A DNA stretch of 64,000 nucleotides from Trochalopteron elliotii. Lineage: Eukaryota > Chordata > Aves > Passeriformes > Leiothrichidae. Made by a program: the position numbers and the translations under genes. Shown piece by piece: positions 14,701-26,189 of this stretch; the stretch's first letter is position 1, and each line of letters starts with the position of its first letter. Location of the stretch: the NCBI GenBank assembly GCA_024734555.1, contig JANPWX010000338.1, forward strand, positions 2,629,155-2,693,154, given 5' to 3'. The notes under the pieces are model-generated. The model was given only the letters and a program-made list of their open reading frames with translations, had not been told where the DNA came from and did no database searches.

Positions 14701-14856
14701 AAGTGCTGCTTAATGTTGCTGAGCACAGTTAGTAGTTGCTGTGATGATCCCAGATGGAGCTAAATTTCAGTGGGTATGGGTGATTTGCAAGGTCCCAGAT
14801 TGTTTAAGGGATTTGGAAGCCTTGGCTGGTATTCAGCTGGCAGAGTGTGTATGAGT

Positions 14857-14873
14857 AGGTGTGTGTGTGTGTC
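14857..14873. repeat. (GT)n microsatellite
   Basis: A short, nearly pure GT dinucleotide run ending in GTCTG. It is preceded by a looser 'gagtgtgtatgagtaggt' segment. Confidence 0.85.
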
Positions 14874-16425
14874 TGTAGGTACCTAGGAGTGAGCTAAGTG
14901 TCTAAGCTCCCCTTTGGATTGGTGAAACTCCAGCCATTATAGATAATGGATCTTGGAGAGCTGCTTGGCCACCCAAAGCTATTGTCTCTTTCCAGGTGTA
15001 ATAAGTAACTCTTCTGAATTTGTCGTCAACATCAGTTTGATCTGCTTTGAGTCTGGTGGGAGATTGGGCATCCAGATTGCAGGTGGTCACATAAAACATG
15101 AAGTGTCAGTCTCTGAGTCAAATCCCACCTACAGCGAGATATTGCTGATATTTTCACTTTATGACAATTTGTTTCTTGCGCTCTGCTATGGAATGTGCAT
15201 GTGTGGAATTACAAAACGCTTACACCTGGACAGGCCAATCAAATTCAGTGCTGGTGTGAATAAATCCAATACAGATTTTTAATAACAATCTCATAAAAAG
15301 TTGAATACTGTGCTATAGCTTGCATCCTTTTATAGCCTCAAATTAGTGTCTTGCCTGCTGCCATTGTGTCTTCTCCCCTTTTTGCATGGCGCTTTCTGAG
15401 AGACTGCATTTTACTCACCTGTGACTTGCATTTCCTTTGATAGTTCTAGCTAAAACAGCTTTTTCTTGAATATGGAAGAGGATTTCAAATGCAGCAATAG
15501 CGTTTGCCGTGAGATTAGTTCAACTGTTCCTATGCCACTGGAGATGAAATTTCTTCCTCTCAGATTACAATTTATCATGGAATGAGTTGCCTCAGGAGGG
15601 AGGCATCTGTAGCACTGGCTACTTCAGTTGAGGTGCTATCTCTTAAGGTAGCCAAAGCAGGACATGCCTTAAGCTCCTGCCTCTTCTTAGTTGCAAATGT
15701 GGTGCCGGAACCTTGCAATCTCTTTGGGTGCTTCTGCAAAGGATCTCAGCGTCCCAAAGCAGGAGAGAAGTTGTAATATTGTGCAGCTGGTGGTGTTCGT
15801 GTCCCTTCCTGGCTGTCTACACTCCAGCCTGTAGGTCTGTCTACGCTCCAGCCTCACTGCCATTGATCAATCCAGTATAAAAAGCAAACTACTGTGCACC
15901 CATTCACACTGGGGGTGCACATGCTGGCATTTTCCTCTTGCAGTTAACTACTTAAACCACAGCTCAGTGCCTTCATAATCACTGGGAAACCTAAAATCAT
16001 ACTGCATTGCTACTTTTTTTTTCCATTTTCTTCTTTGAGCAGCTATATACAGCATCAAAAAATGAAGGAATGGGTTTTTTTGTGCTTGTGTCTTGAAATA
16101 CTTCCATTTAGGTACTTAAGGGTATGGAAAGAGCTTTTTTTTAATATATTCTATAGCAGCAAACAATACAAAAAAAATTGGTTACAGACTTTGTGTTTCA
16201 AGATATTTTATTTCTTATAGGAAAATTAGAAGCAGAAATGGTTGAGAAGAAAAGAGCTAAAAAAGCCTTGGGAGGAAAATTGATGCTGCCTTAGATAACT
16301 AGCGGTCACTAGATGACTAAAAAAGTTATTTTGTGTTCAGAAAATGTCAAACTTTAACTAAGACTTTTTTCTGGTTCAGCCACAGAATTAGCAGAGCAAC
16401 TAGAAATTAAAACACAACTTGGAAC

Positions 16426-16441
16426 AAAAAAAAAAAAAAAA
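16426..16441 (+). repeat. A16 homopolymer
   Basis: Sixteen consecutive A residues. Nothing upstream looks like a retrotransposed mRNA or SINE, so this is recorded only as a homopolymer. Confidence 0.9.
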
Positions 16442-16878
16442 GAGGACTCCAATACTAGTAAATGTAAATTAGAAGTAGAAAGTATGGAAAATTTATAGGG
16501 AAAGCCAGAAACAGGAAATGAAAAATCTGTGGTTGGCAAGGCAAAGGACAATAAAAAGGTTTTGGTGTATTAATAGCAAAAGTCCTAATCATATAAGCCA
16601 CTAGATGGAGATAGTAAGATTGTTACGAGTGATTTGAAAGCACCATAAGTGGTAAAAAAATACTTTTATCCCATATTTTGAAAAATGCTTGATGCAGTCT
16701 CCATGTAATGAGTGTGGTAAGGCACTTTCCAAAAGGCCTGGAGGAAGGAACGGAAGATGTAAAGCAGCAGCTGCTTGGACTAAAGACTATTTAAAATCAA
16801 TAGTGCTGGACAATTTTCACACAAGAGTCCTAAATGATCTGTTGAGGATATCTCCAGTTCTTTGATGCACCTTGTTGA

Positions 16879-17040
16879 AGGAAAAAAAAGCCACCCAACA
16901 ACTCAAAACCAAACAAGCAACCAAATACCCCACCCAACAACCTCCCACCCCTCAAATTAAAAAAAAAACCAAACAAAACCCACAAAACCAACAAAAAAAT
17001 ACCCCGAACAAAATCCAAACAAACATTACTACCCTAAAAC
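16879..17040 (+). repeat. A/C-rich strand-asymmetric low-complexity tract
   Basis: About 160 bp in which G and T are nearly absent on the + strand. The sequence is built from irregular CCAAC, CAAAC, CCCACC and AAAAC words. It is not a simple tandem repeat with a fixed period. It produces overlapping open frames on both strands (for example 16872-17063 + and 16830-17018 -) purely through lack of stop codons, so these are not genes. Confidence 0.85.
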
Positions 17041-19328
17041 CTAGGCTGATACCTGTACAGTAATTGCTTTGTTACCATTTTAAACAAAATAAGGTAATCT
17101 CTAATTAATAATGTAATAAATTGTTATTTTAGTTTAATCAAACACAGTTAAAGCAGACAGAATAAGTAGATGATTTTACTGTATACTATCTAGTTTTTTA
17201 CTTGAGACTTATAAGTTGATTGATAAAAATGATTATAGAAATAATAGAAGTGCATAGTTTTGGCCAATTGATGGTGTAATCAGAAATTCAAAATGCATCC
17301 ATTTGTAAATGAACAGATGCATCCTGTAAATCAGAGTGCAAAAATAAAAAAAAAATTCTGAGTGTGAAATTTGTACAATTTTTTTTAGTACAACATCTGT
17401 ATTTATAAATTTGAAATTTTAATTTTTGAGACTACAGTGTCTGGATTTGGTGATGAGTCTACAAGGTACACTGCAAAATTTTAGAGTGTATTTGAAAGAT
17501 GGACAGAAAAAGTGAAATGGATTAATCATTCACCTCACAAGAGGTAGTGATGAATTGTCTTCTTGTGATATGCTCAAATCCCCCATGTTAGAGAAATTGT
17601 ACTGAAAGCAGTACAGAAATAAAAGGGGAAGAGGGAGAACAGAAGGATTATGCATGTTGGACATTGTGTTGTCATCAATTCCAGTTTTCCTTTTTGAGTG
17701 AAAAAAATTACATTTTGTGTGTGGGTGTGTTTGAAAATATATTTGATGTGCATTCAGACAAGCTTCTCAGTCTCATAGTTTGCTTTTAAGACCGAATTTC
17801 TATTTAAGATTGTTATCAATATTCATAATTAAAGAAGCTGCTGCACCAGCTATGTATTCATTCACATTTATTAACTTAAGTCTTGTCCCATGCTTAGGAG
17901 CAGAAGCAGGAGTGGGCATTTAGTAAAACAAGTACCAGCAACAGTGCCTAGAATGTAGGTTTGGTTTTATGTTGGCTATGTTCTGCTTCTTTGTTTTATA
18001 ACTATCCATGTCTATGAGAAGGAAATTCCGAAGAATATGACCTTTCAATTGCTACATGTTATCTGTGTTCAAACTGCAAAATACCGGGAGTAGTAGCTTT
18101 AAGCTTAGAAAAAAGCATATTGTTCTATTTATATTTCTTAAGCTGTGTATGTAGAAAATCCCAGTTGCTTAAAAAGAGCAGCTCTCTAAGTACTGTTACA
18201 GAACAGAAAAAGTCTGCTTGGCAAAGCTTTGTAAAGGCTCTCAGAATCAAAAGTGAGCCTGTTTAGCTCCTGAAAGTGCTTTTATAGGAGGTTCTGGTTA
18301 GCCATTTCCAATAGAGAAAGAAGCAGTTGATCAGATAGCAGCTAAACTAATGAAAAGCATCATGGAAGTGACAGGAAGATTAATTAAGTTCCTCCAGTTG
18401 TATTCACGTGTTGTGGTACAGAGTTCCTTCGGGTACTGCTGCAGTTAAATGGTATTCATGGTGACAAATATTGCACATTTCCAGAAGTGACACTTCGGAG
18501 TCAAGGGTAAAAAACACATTTGGTAGTTTTAGCCCGTGAAGAATGTTCAAAACCATAGATGAGCCTCTGTGGTTGTTTAAAATACACAAATGTAACTTGC
18601 TCCTTCCCTCCTTATCCTTTAGTGTAACCTCAGGAGATTAGTAATGAATCACAAAATTTGCATTATTGTGTAGTATGTCTTAAACTGCTCCAGATGGCTT
18701 CAAAATAAAAACAAACCAAACTTCTAGCTGATGTAGTTAGTATGTTTGATTTGAGGCACAAAAATATGTGCACTTAGAAACATTTTCAATTACTTTTGGA
18801 GGCTTACAAAACTGTGGCTTGTTTGCTGTTCTTTCTTTCTGCACTGTGGTCACTAATAGGAATGAAATAACTTCAATGCATAAATTTCTGAATTATGTGG
18901 AAATTCTAGACCCACTTTACTCGCAAGAATCTTTTAGTTTCAGGATGCATTTGATGAGTTAATAGGCCAAGTATGATTTGGATTGTTTCTCCCATTTTAT
19001 TTTCAGAAATGAATGTTCCACAATAAGTACTTGTTCTTAATAACTGTGTCTGTACAGTAGACAAAATTTATTTTACGAAAATATGGAAACCTCTGATATG
19101 TATGAGATCTTTTAGCCTACTACACGTGATGCATAGACTTAAAATGTTGTGTCACTAGTGTATGTGTTGTCTGTTATTACACTTCTGCCAGCAAAGAGTT
19201 CCTCAATCTGCTTCTGCATTTGCAAGAGATGATCTGTGCTGAGCCTCACTAACTGACATTCATCAAAGCCAATTGGTAAGATATTGGGTATAAATCTAAT
19301 GTTAGTTGCCTCCTGGGAGAGTTCAAGA

Positions 19329-19347
19329 CTGGAAAACGGTTTTCCAG
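19329..19347. repeat. 19-bp perfect palindrome (9+1+9)
   Basis: CTGGAAAAC, one G, then GTTTTCCAG. The arms are exact reverse complements. It lies 25 bp before a second palindrome of identical 9+1+9 geometry. Confidence 0.85.
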
Positions 19348-19372
19348 GAATCCTAGGGAATTAACTGGGTGC

Positions 19373-19391
19373 ATTAATATTAAATATTAAT
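19373..19391. repeat. 19-bp perfect palindrome (9+1+9), AT-only
   Basis: ATTAATATT, one A, then AATATTAAT. This is an exact inverted repeat and includes ATTAAT/TTAATT homeodomain-like cores. Confidence 0.85.
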
Positions 19392-22300
19392 TAGTCTCTG
19401 CAACAGACTTGCATGTGAGTGGCTTTAATACTTTCTGTGGAGGCATTGTGTAAATCAGTGAATAGATAAAAATCAGTAGAAAGCACAGAACAGAGGAGCT
19501 AGTTCATGAAGTGGCCCTCTGGCTCTAGACAAAGTCAGGTGTGGGGAATAACCTGTAGCTTTCCCAGGTCTTGAGAAATATGTAGGGTATGTGGGGTACT
19601 TCTGGGCCATGTGTGCTATCTGCTTTTTGTTTATTCCAAGGAGGTGATGTCTTGTGGGTTGTTCTGCACTTTGAAAATCTGCTTTTGTGGGAAAGCTTTT
19701 ACCAAAGTGAGAAAGGGCAGAAGAACTCGAGGTGGAGATGCTATTATGAAAAAAAGAAACTGGTTGTTGGAAAAGGGGATTTCAGGGAGTAGACGTTGCT
19801 TCTATTATTAGAAATAATAAGGATGAGGGCTAGCTGGTTTAGGAGGAGGTATTTTTTTTCTTATGTTTATGCTATTGTTGAATCACAAGGGTTTGGGGAT
19901 TTTGTTTTTCTAAGTGAACCATGCATGAAATATGATAGTTTTGCAGTTGACCAGTATCTGTGTAGCAAAGTTAAATGCTGGTTAGCTTGTGCCAGCTTGT
20001 TGATGATTGGGAGTTCGCACCATGGGCTGACATCATGGGCTAATTTGCTCATTCATTCTGCATGATCCTGCATGCCCAGGCTGGGTCTGCTCAAATCTCC
20101 GGGCACAAAGAAGTGTTTGCTGCTCCTGACTATACTTCCCTACAGCTGTTTTCAGCAGAATCCTCAATGCTTGCATTAAAACACCAGCCATTTGGGATTG
20201 CAATTACTAAACTAAACCTTGCTTTCACTGACAGTGACAGTATCCCACTCAGGGAATAAGATCTATTTTTTGTTCCTTGCTTGAAACCCCACTTCTTTTT
20301 GCAGCTTATTGGTGTTGTATATGTGTAAGTGAAAGCAGAGTTTGTCATGGAGTATGTGAATTCGGGCTTTGAAAGCTTTTCAGTGATTTTCCCTCCTACC
20401 TTGCATTTCTGTAGTTGAAATGAAAAGAAATTAAAGTTCTTGTTTTAGTTTCTTTGGTTACTTTAAATGTATGCTTACTCTCAGAACACAAATAAGATGC
20501 AGTAAGGAGGGAGGTTGTCCTTCTTGTTTCACACCCTACAGGGCAAAACAAAAGTGAAGGTAACATGCAGAACCAAGTAGTGGAGAATATGTCAGAACAT
20601 GTGGTACTTTGGTCTTTACATTTCCTGTGGATCTGACCTGCCACCAAAGACACCACCGAAGTGGTACAGGTATTGTAACAAAACAGCCATTTCAAGAAGG
20701 GCTATTTAAAGGCAGCATGGTCCTTGCATGAGCACTAATAGCACATCTGCACAGACATGAGCCTTCTGCACCAATGGCATGAATCAGGAGGCATATTGGC
20801 TCAGTGGAACGTTGAGACCAGAGTTAGCCTACATCTTGCAGAGTTTGATTTCTGGCAGAATAACCCCAAGCCTTTTTTTCTGTGATAGGGTAAACGCAGC
20901 TTAACCAGGCAAATGCTGTGCCTGGGTGCAGACTGTCTTAAAGGACGTCACGCAGTGCCTCTGCAAAAGCACTTCAGAGCTGGAAAAGGAGCTGAAGGAT
21001 TTCACAGAGAATTGATTCTCTGAGCTTTTACCCTCCGTGAAGGGAGAGGAGGGAATGCTTGTGCTGCAGAAGGCTCCTGATAGTAGCTTATACCTACTGC
21101 TCAGAGAACATTAGAGTGTTTCAGCTGAGACATTTTAAACCAGTCTTTGAGGATGGTATTTTCCCCTATAACGAGGTGTCCTTCCCTGTATTGTAGAAGC
21201 AAATGAGCATTGTAATGTTGAAATAAAGGAAAGGAATGTGCTGTGAATACCTTCTGTTACTTGCTGTCCGCACTGTGTAGTTGAGACATAGGCCATGATT
21301 TCTAGAAAGCTTCTTTTTTTTTCTCCAGGGATTTTTAGATAGCATTTCTTCACTGTGATTTAAAATTTGCTTAACTTACATCATTGGTCAGTTTGACCCA
21401 CACAAGTTTTGATCTTCCTCCCATGTGAACTGTGGCCTCAAAGTGCACTCCTGCACTGTGTGCTTTTGAGTTATGAAGCAAAGCTAATTTTGGAGTTCAT
21501 GTGTACCGTGGATCTCTCATTTCAGGACTTGCCTCTGGCTAGGGACAGTTGAAATAAGAAAGGACACTGAGAAAGGCTAGGTATCAGAAATGAATAGCTC
21601 TGGGACTGCCGGTGAGGGACAGGACTGAAATTGGTGCCCCAGTTCCCCGTCAGTGTTTAATCTCAGTAACATTCATACAGGTAGCACAAAACCTCGTGAG
21701 GGCAATGCTGCAGAGTGCTCTTCCTGAGAGATGCATAGCAGCACTGTACACCAGGGCTCTTACCTCTGCTGCCGCAACTGGAGTGTTCCTTGGCTGCTGT
21801 GCCGCTGCGATAATTTTGCCCAAACTGATTGGACCTCATGAAATAGTACTTATTGTGTGGTGGTTTTACAAATAAGTGGAGCTTTAAATGAATTATACCT
21901 GTCATCCTCTTTCCTGTAGAATGAAAGCATTCATCCCATTAGATCCTATTATAATGAAATAAACGTTTCAGCATACTGTCCATTATTTTATATATTTATT
22001 TAGTATAAGTGTATTATCACTGATACATGCCAGACTGACAGCAGGAAACCAATGTCCTCTATTGATTCAGAGAAGAGACATATGTGCATAAATACAGACC
22101 GCATTGTCTTCACCACACTGCCACACTGGTGTGTTGTTGGATCCATCCCAAGGCACTGCATGTACATGGTGTATGTATGTTGATGTTTCTTTGGTCTTTC
22201 TTCCTCTAAGAAGCTGCTGCTAGTTCATATAGCAGTGGGGATTTTGTGGGGACCTATTTACAGCAGATTTAGGATCACTCCACTTGCTACACAACAATAA

Positions 22301-22804
22301 AATACCTACTAGCTGCTAATGACTTATCAACCTGGGCCAGAAAGCAACTAGAGACCTGGAGGGTGAAAGGTTGTAAACTCCATTACAGATCCTTGTTGTC
22401 ATATATTTCCTGTCCTCATGCTTTGTTATTCAGGTAAGGAAATTGTAGTTTAAAAAATAAACTGTATTTCAGATGTGAAACTATATTTTCAGATTTGAAA
22501 TTGAACTACCTATTTGACAGTTGCTTTCTAAAAATAGAAACAGACTTGTCTTTATCCAACATTTGGATTGAAATTGTTTATTGAAGTGGAACTATTGATT
22601 TAAAAAAAAAAAAAGTCTTAGGGTTACATGATCTTGCAAAGTGCCAGGCATCTTTATCTTCTATTGAAGTAGGGGTACTGAGGCACTCAAAGCTTCTTCT
22701 GGAGCTTGCCCTTCAAAGAAAAATACACTAACAATGTACGCTTTGTCTTTCCCATCTATTATGTAATTGAGCACGTTATGTCACTAAACGCATTTACTGC
22801 CAAG

Positions 22805-22861
22805 AAAAAAAAAAAAAAAAAACCCTGTACAATTTTAGAAGGGCTTATTTTTTTTTTTTTT
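22805..22861. repeat. A18 tract and T14 tract flanking a 25-bp spacer
   Basis: A run of 18 A (22805-22822) is followed 25 bp later by a run of 14 T (22848-22861). The spacer begins CCC and ends with GGGC near the T run, so the arms could fold on themselves as AAAACCC with GGG and T. The pair ends about 29 bp before the TATA-like box. Poly(dA:dT) tracts are known to disfavour nucleosomes; a promoter role here is inference. Confidence 0.8.
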
Positions 22862-22884
22862 GTCCAAACCAGAGTTAGGTTAGC

Positions 22885-22925
22885 CAGGATATAAGAGCAT
22901 GTCGTTGCGAGCCCGTTAAAGAAAA
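22885..22925 (+). promoter_or_regulatory. ZNF385D: candidate ZNF385D core promoter (TATA-like)
   Basis: CAGGATATAAGAGC contains a TATAAG box at 22890-22895. A start about 30 bp downstream would fall near 22915-22925. That would give an unspliced 5' UTR of about 310 nt before the ATG at 23233. The following 800 bp is locally richer in CpG and GC than the surroundings. This is a prediction only. A plausible splice acceptor at 23181-23186 offers a competing model with the promoter further upstream. Confidence 0.3.
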
Positions 22926-23232
22926 GATCTGTTTGTAGTACTCTTAGTCCTGATGTCACAGGCACAGCAAGGACATCAGAAGGAGGAGTCAGATTACAGT
23001 AAGAATGGGCAGTGCAGCATGCAGCCGGAGTAAACGCTAAATCAGACAGGGATTGTATCAGGGATAAGACTGCCTGCAAAGCACTCATCCTGAGGAGGCA
23101 CACAGCTCTCTCACGCTTCTCGTGCTGGGAAATTTCCACATAATGTAGAATGAAAAAGCTCTGTTTTACATGTCATCCCTGTGCAGGAGCTAATGCTGAA
23201 TACACAGCGGTGGGATCCTGACTGCATGATTA
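22920..23232 (+). other. ZNF385D: probable 5' UTR of ZNF385D (upper limit of extent)
   Basis: This is the sequence immediately before the initiating ATG. It has an in-frame TGA at 23227-23229, so the coding frame cannot extend upstream. If transcribed in full it holds several upstream ATGs: a 26-codon uORF at 22953-23033, an ATG-TAG minimal uORF at 23143-23148, and an ATG at 23226 in another frame that overlaps the main start. The run 'catccctgtgcag' ending at 23186 looks like a splice acceptor, so the UTR exon in this position may start at 23187. The true 5' end is not visible from sequence. Confidence 0.45.
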
Positions 23233-23254
23233 ATGAGAAACATAATGTATTTTG
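23233..23254 (+). CDS. ZNF385D: ZNF385D first coding exon (coding part, 22 nt)
   Basis: The reading is ATG AGA AAC ATA ATG TAT TTT G, followed at once by the donor GTAAGT (23255-23260). It encodes MRNIMYF plus the first base of a glycine codon. The start of the vertebrate ZNF385D protein, as I recall it, is MRNIMYFGGTCQ. The split G is completed by GT at the start of the exon at 52025, where the reading continues GTCQSP, so the phases agree exactly. An in-frame TGA lies two codons before the ATG. The Kozak context of M1 is weak (T at -3, A at +4), whereas M5 has A at -3. The exon is far too short to be found by open-frame length. ZNF385 proteins are nuclear, with matrin/U1-like C2H2 fingers that bind nucleic acid; those fingers are encoded further downstream. 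The main uncertainty is the extent of the untranslated part of the exon. Confidence 0.9.
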
Positions 23255-24287
23255 GTAAGTGTTAACCGTGATGTAATTCTGCTTCTGCTCACATTATCAA
23301 TAGGAGTGATTATTACAGATTTTGGATTCAAGAACATTTTGTGCTGGCACGCACCTAAAACTGACAACTGGGGAATCCTGCCGGCTGTGCAGTTTGAAAG
23401 GATTCCATTGTCTGGGAAATTTTCTGTTTGAGTGGGCTACTGCGTAGTTGTAGCGGTTTGAAAAACAAGCTAGATAAGATGAACTCGTGCTAGGTTTGTT
23501 TTAAATGAACTTGTGTTTCATCTGCCGTGAGGGGATGAGAAATGCTCATGAGGCATGGGAAGTTTCAGACGAACTTAATGTAATGGACGAGCTGCTACTG
23601 CACTGTCAGTGCTGGGGAGGCACAGCGAACCTCAGTATTTCATTCAGCTTTTAGTTTGAAGAATTCAAAGGTACAAAGGAGAAACACTGTTTTATTTGCA
23701 GTGCTGCGACTGCTGAGGACTCTGCATTGTGCACATCACTGGTGTGGAGTTGGCTCCTAGCAAGCCACAAAATGCTTATTATTTAGAGGTCTTGGAACTG
23801 TTAAATATTTGTGCAGAGTTTAGTTTTGTTGCTTGATGGAAATCCTCCTTCGGCTTACAGCTGAGCTGGCTGCATACCCCAAAAACATGCTGGAGTGTAG
23901 AGCTATGTCTAAGCAATGTAGCGCTGCAGTACTGGGCTGGGATGTATGATTGTAATATAATGCTGCAAGTTAGTGCTGTTAAACAGCAAAGGAAAATAAA
24001 ATAGAGAATTTGGTGGTGTGATAGAAAAATGCTGTTCTTGACTGTTGAAATCTCATCTAGTCTCACTGTTAATTTATAGCAGCATAATGCTTAGAATGAA
24101 CAGAGGGCAGGGAGTTGGAGGATTTCTGGGAGATTCAGCAGCTTTCTCAGTTTCATTAAATATTGAATCAGGAGTTCACTTCAAGCTTTAACGTAAGAAC
24201 TTTTGTAATATTCTCAGCTCTGTCAGAAAAGTACTATGCCTTGTGCCATGCTGAGCACTATCTTCTTATTTTCATAAAATTAAAGAC

Positions 24288-24308
24288 TGTGTGTGTATGT
24301 GTGTGTGA
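24288..24308. repeat. (GT)n microsatellite with one interruption
   Basis: A run of GT units broken once by TATG. It lies about 1 kb inside the first intron. Confidence 0.85.
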
Positions 24309-25073
24309 TTTCTCTTTAACAGTGAAACACATCAATTATGAAAGCCGAGAGATTTAGATGTAAACTGTCCTAGCAGAAAAAAATATACAAATTGGTTGAG
24401 TTGTCAGAGCTGTTCAGCATCCCTTTCAAAGATAAATTTTCAATGTTTTAGCTTTACTACATTTTCAAAAGACTGAGGAAGAATAGGTAGTCATTATGGT
24501 TTTAGGTTTGAGTAATTTGGATTAAGTCTCTTCACCATTAAAAAAGCCAGTTTAATTTGCTATTCATTTCTTTCTGGTATTTTTCTACCTTTAACAGCAT
24601 TGCAAGTGCAAGATGCGTTGGGGTTTTTTGGTGGTTTGCTTTTTTTTTTTAACAATCAGTTTTTCTTGTATGGGATTAGAAGTTGCAGTTTCCTGAAGTT
24701 ATAGAGCTAGGGTATTAGGTATACGTTAGCTGCATGGTATTTATTTTTTAAATTTTTTTCCTGTCTATAATTTTCACAAACATGTAATGGTGATCAAACT
24801 TTTTTTGGTGTTACTTTGAAAAAAAATTGCTGTATCATATGCTTATTTGTTTTCTGGTGCAACACAAGTTTTTAAATGGAAAAAACTGTATTGTTCTTTC
24901 TCTCTGCTCTGTAGGAAATTTCGCTTCTGAAAGCAGAGCTGAAAGTTTCTGCTAGGCAGGTTCTATGTCTGCTGTGTTCAGTCTGAAGTTTCTGTCAATA
25001 TTAAATTTTAAATGAATGTTCTTGTTCCTGTCTTTTGCATAAGAAAGCATGAACTGGGGGATGTTTACCTGTG

Positions 25074-25113
25074 GTTATTCTGGGTATTTTCTTGTTATTC
25101 TGGGTATTTTCTT
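25074..25113. repeat. 20-bp perfect tandem duplication
   Basis: The unit GTTATTCTGGGTATTTTCTT occurs twice head to tail without a mismatch. The first base of a third copy (G) follows. The exactness suggests a recent duplication. Confidence 0.9.
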
Positions 25114-25349
25114 GCACTGTCAGTGAGAAGCCAGAGCATCTGTAATCTCACCTGTCCCTGTTACTGCACAAAGCAGTATTGCACTGAGCCAGATGAAAGC
25201 TTGACTGCATATATCGTGCACCTACTTTGATTTCAAATTGCTGCAGCCATCACATAGACAGTATTGGAATTTTGTTATTTCTACGGAGAAAAAAAAAGGT
25301 ATTTTTCTTTAAATATTAATAAATCTGTAGTATTTTTGGGGGGTTTGGG

Positions 25350-25364
25350 TTTTTTTTTTTTTTT
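25350..25364. repeat. T-homopolymer preceded by G-runs
   Basis: About fifteen T residues preceded by GGGGGG TTT GGG. A low-complexity tract only. Confidence 0.85.
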
Positions 25365-26189
25365 AATCCATATATGCAATTATTGGGGCTCATAAGTATA
25401 GAAAGGGAAGAAAAAGAAAGCATTTCTGTATGTTTGTATGCATCTTGTTTGCTTTTCTGGGCCTTCTTGTCTAATTGTTGCTGATGTAAGATGGCATAGT
25501 GGGAACGCATATGTGCAGCATTAAGGTTGAAATAAATACTGAAAATAATTACCACAGAAAGTAAGACCTAACCCTCTGACAGTATTTTTGTTATAGAGCA
25601 AGTGTTAATGGGGGAAGGGAGTTTTTTAACTATCAGAGAGAGAAGTTGCTAAATTCAGGAATTTTTCATCTTGTTTCTCTCTTTAAAGCTCCAAGAAGAT
25701 ACTCTACCTTTATCTTACATCCTACTATGTATATTTTACTATTTGAGCTGAGCCTTCAAATAATTAAACTCATTGTAACCCTTCTAAATTCATGAGCTGT
25801 TCTTTTACATTGCAACTGAATTGTGATGTAGTTAAGAACTGCTAATTTTCACTCACCGTGCTGTGCTTTTGAGTTTGTTGTTTGGTCACCGTGGATACAT
25901 TTGTTACTTATTGTATTGATTTTGCATTCATCATTTCAAGTTGAATAGGAGTATGGAATTGTAATAATAATAGTAATAAAAATCCTACAAAATGATGTAG
26001 TGTGTTTATAGAGTAAGCCAAAAGCCAATGAAAATAATAAATGTCTGTTAAATGCTATCATACGGAGACGTTTTGCACTTGGGAACATACATATGTACCT
26101 CAGAGCAACTTTTGCCCGTATTTATCGCCAAGTTAATAATTTAGCATAAGACAGAAGTCAGCTGTGACCGTTCTCAGCAGTTCCGAGAG

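Larger units (their letters stand above)
4251..16878. other. upstream non-coding DNA, no gene seen
   Basis: About 12.6 kb of AT-rich DNA. Open frames are short and unconvincing. Visible structure is limited to an 11-bp-stem hairpin at 5754-5779, T-rich low complexity near 8070-8130, a (GT)n run at 14857-14873 and an A16 run at 16426-16441. It could be intergenic, or intronic to longer upstream-initiated isoforms of ZNF385D; the sequence alone does not decide. Confidence 0.55.
17041..22804. other. upstream non-coding DNA, no gene seen
   Basis: AT-rich in its first half, with GC rising from about 20.7 kb towards the gene start. It contains the twin palindromes at 19329-19391 and a more CpG-bearing patch near 21600-21830. 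No exon could be supported. Confidence 0.55.

Noticed and set aside
16400..16445. A16 run as the tail of a processed pseudogene or SINE
   Set aside because: No recognisable mRNA or SINE body or flanking duplication could be seen upstream.
16830..17063. Open frames rich in T, P, Q and K (+) or F, L and G (-) as small proteins
   Set aside because: They are produced by the A/C low-complexity tract, which lacks stop codons in either direction.
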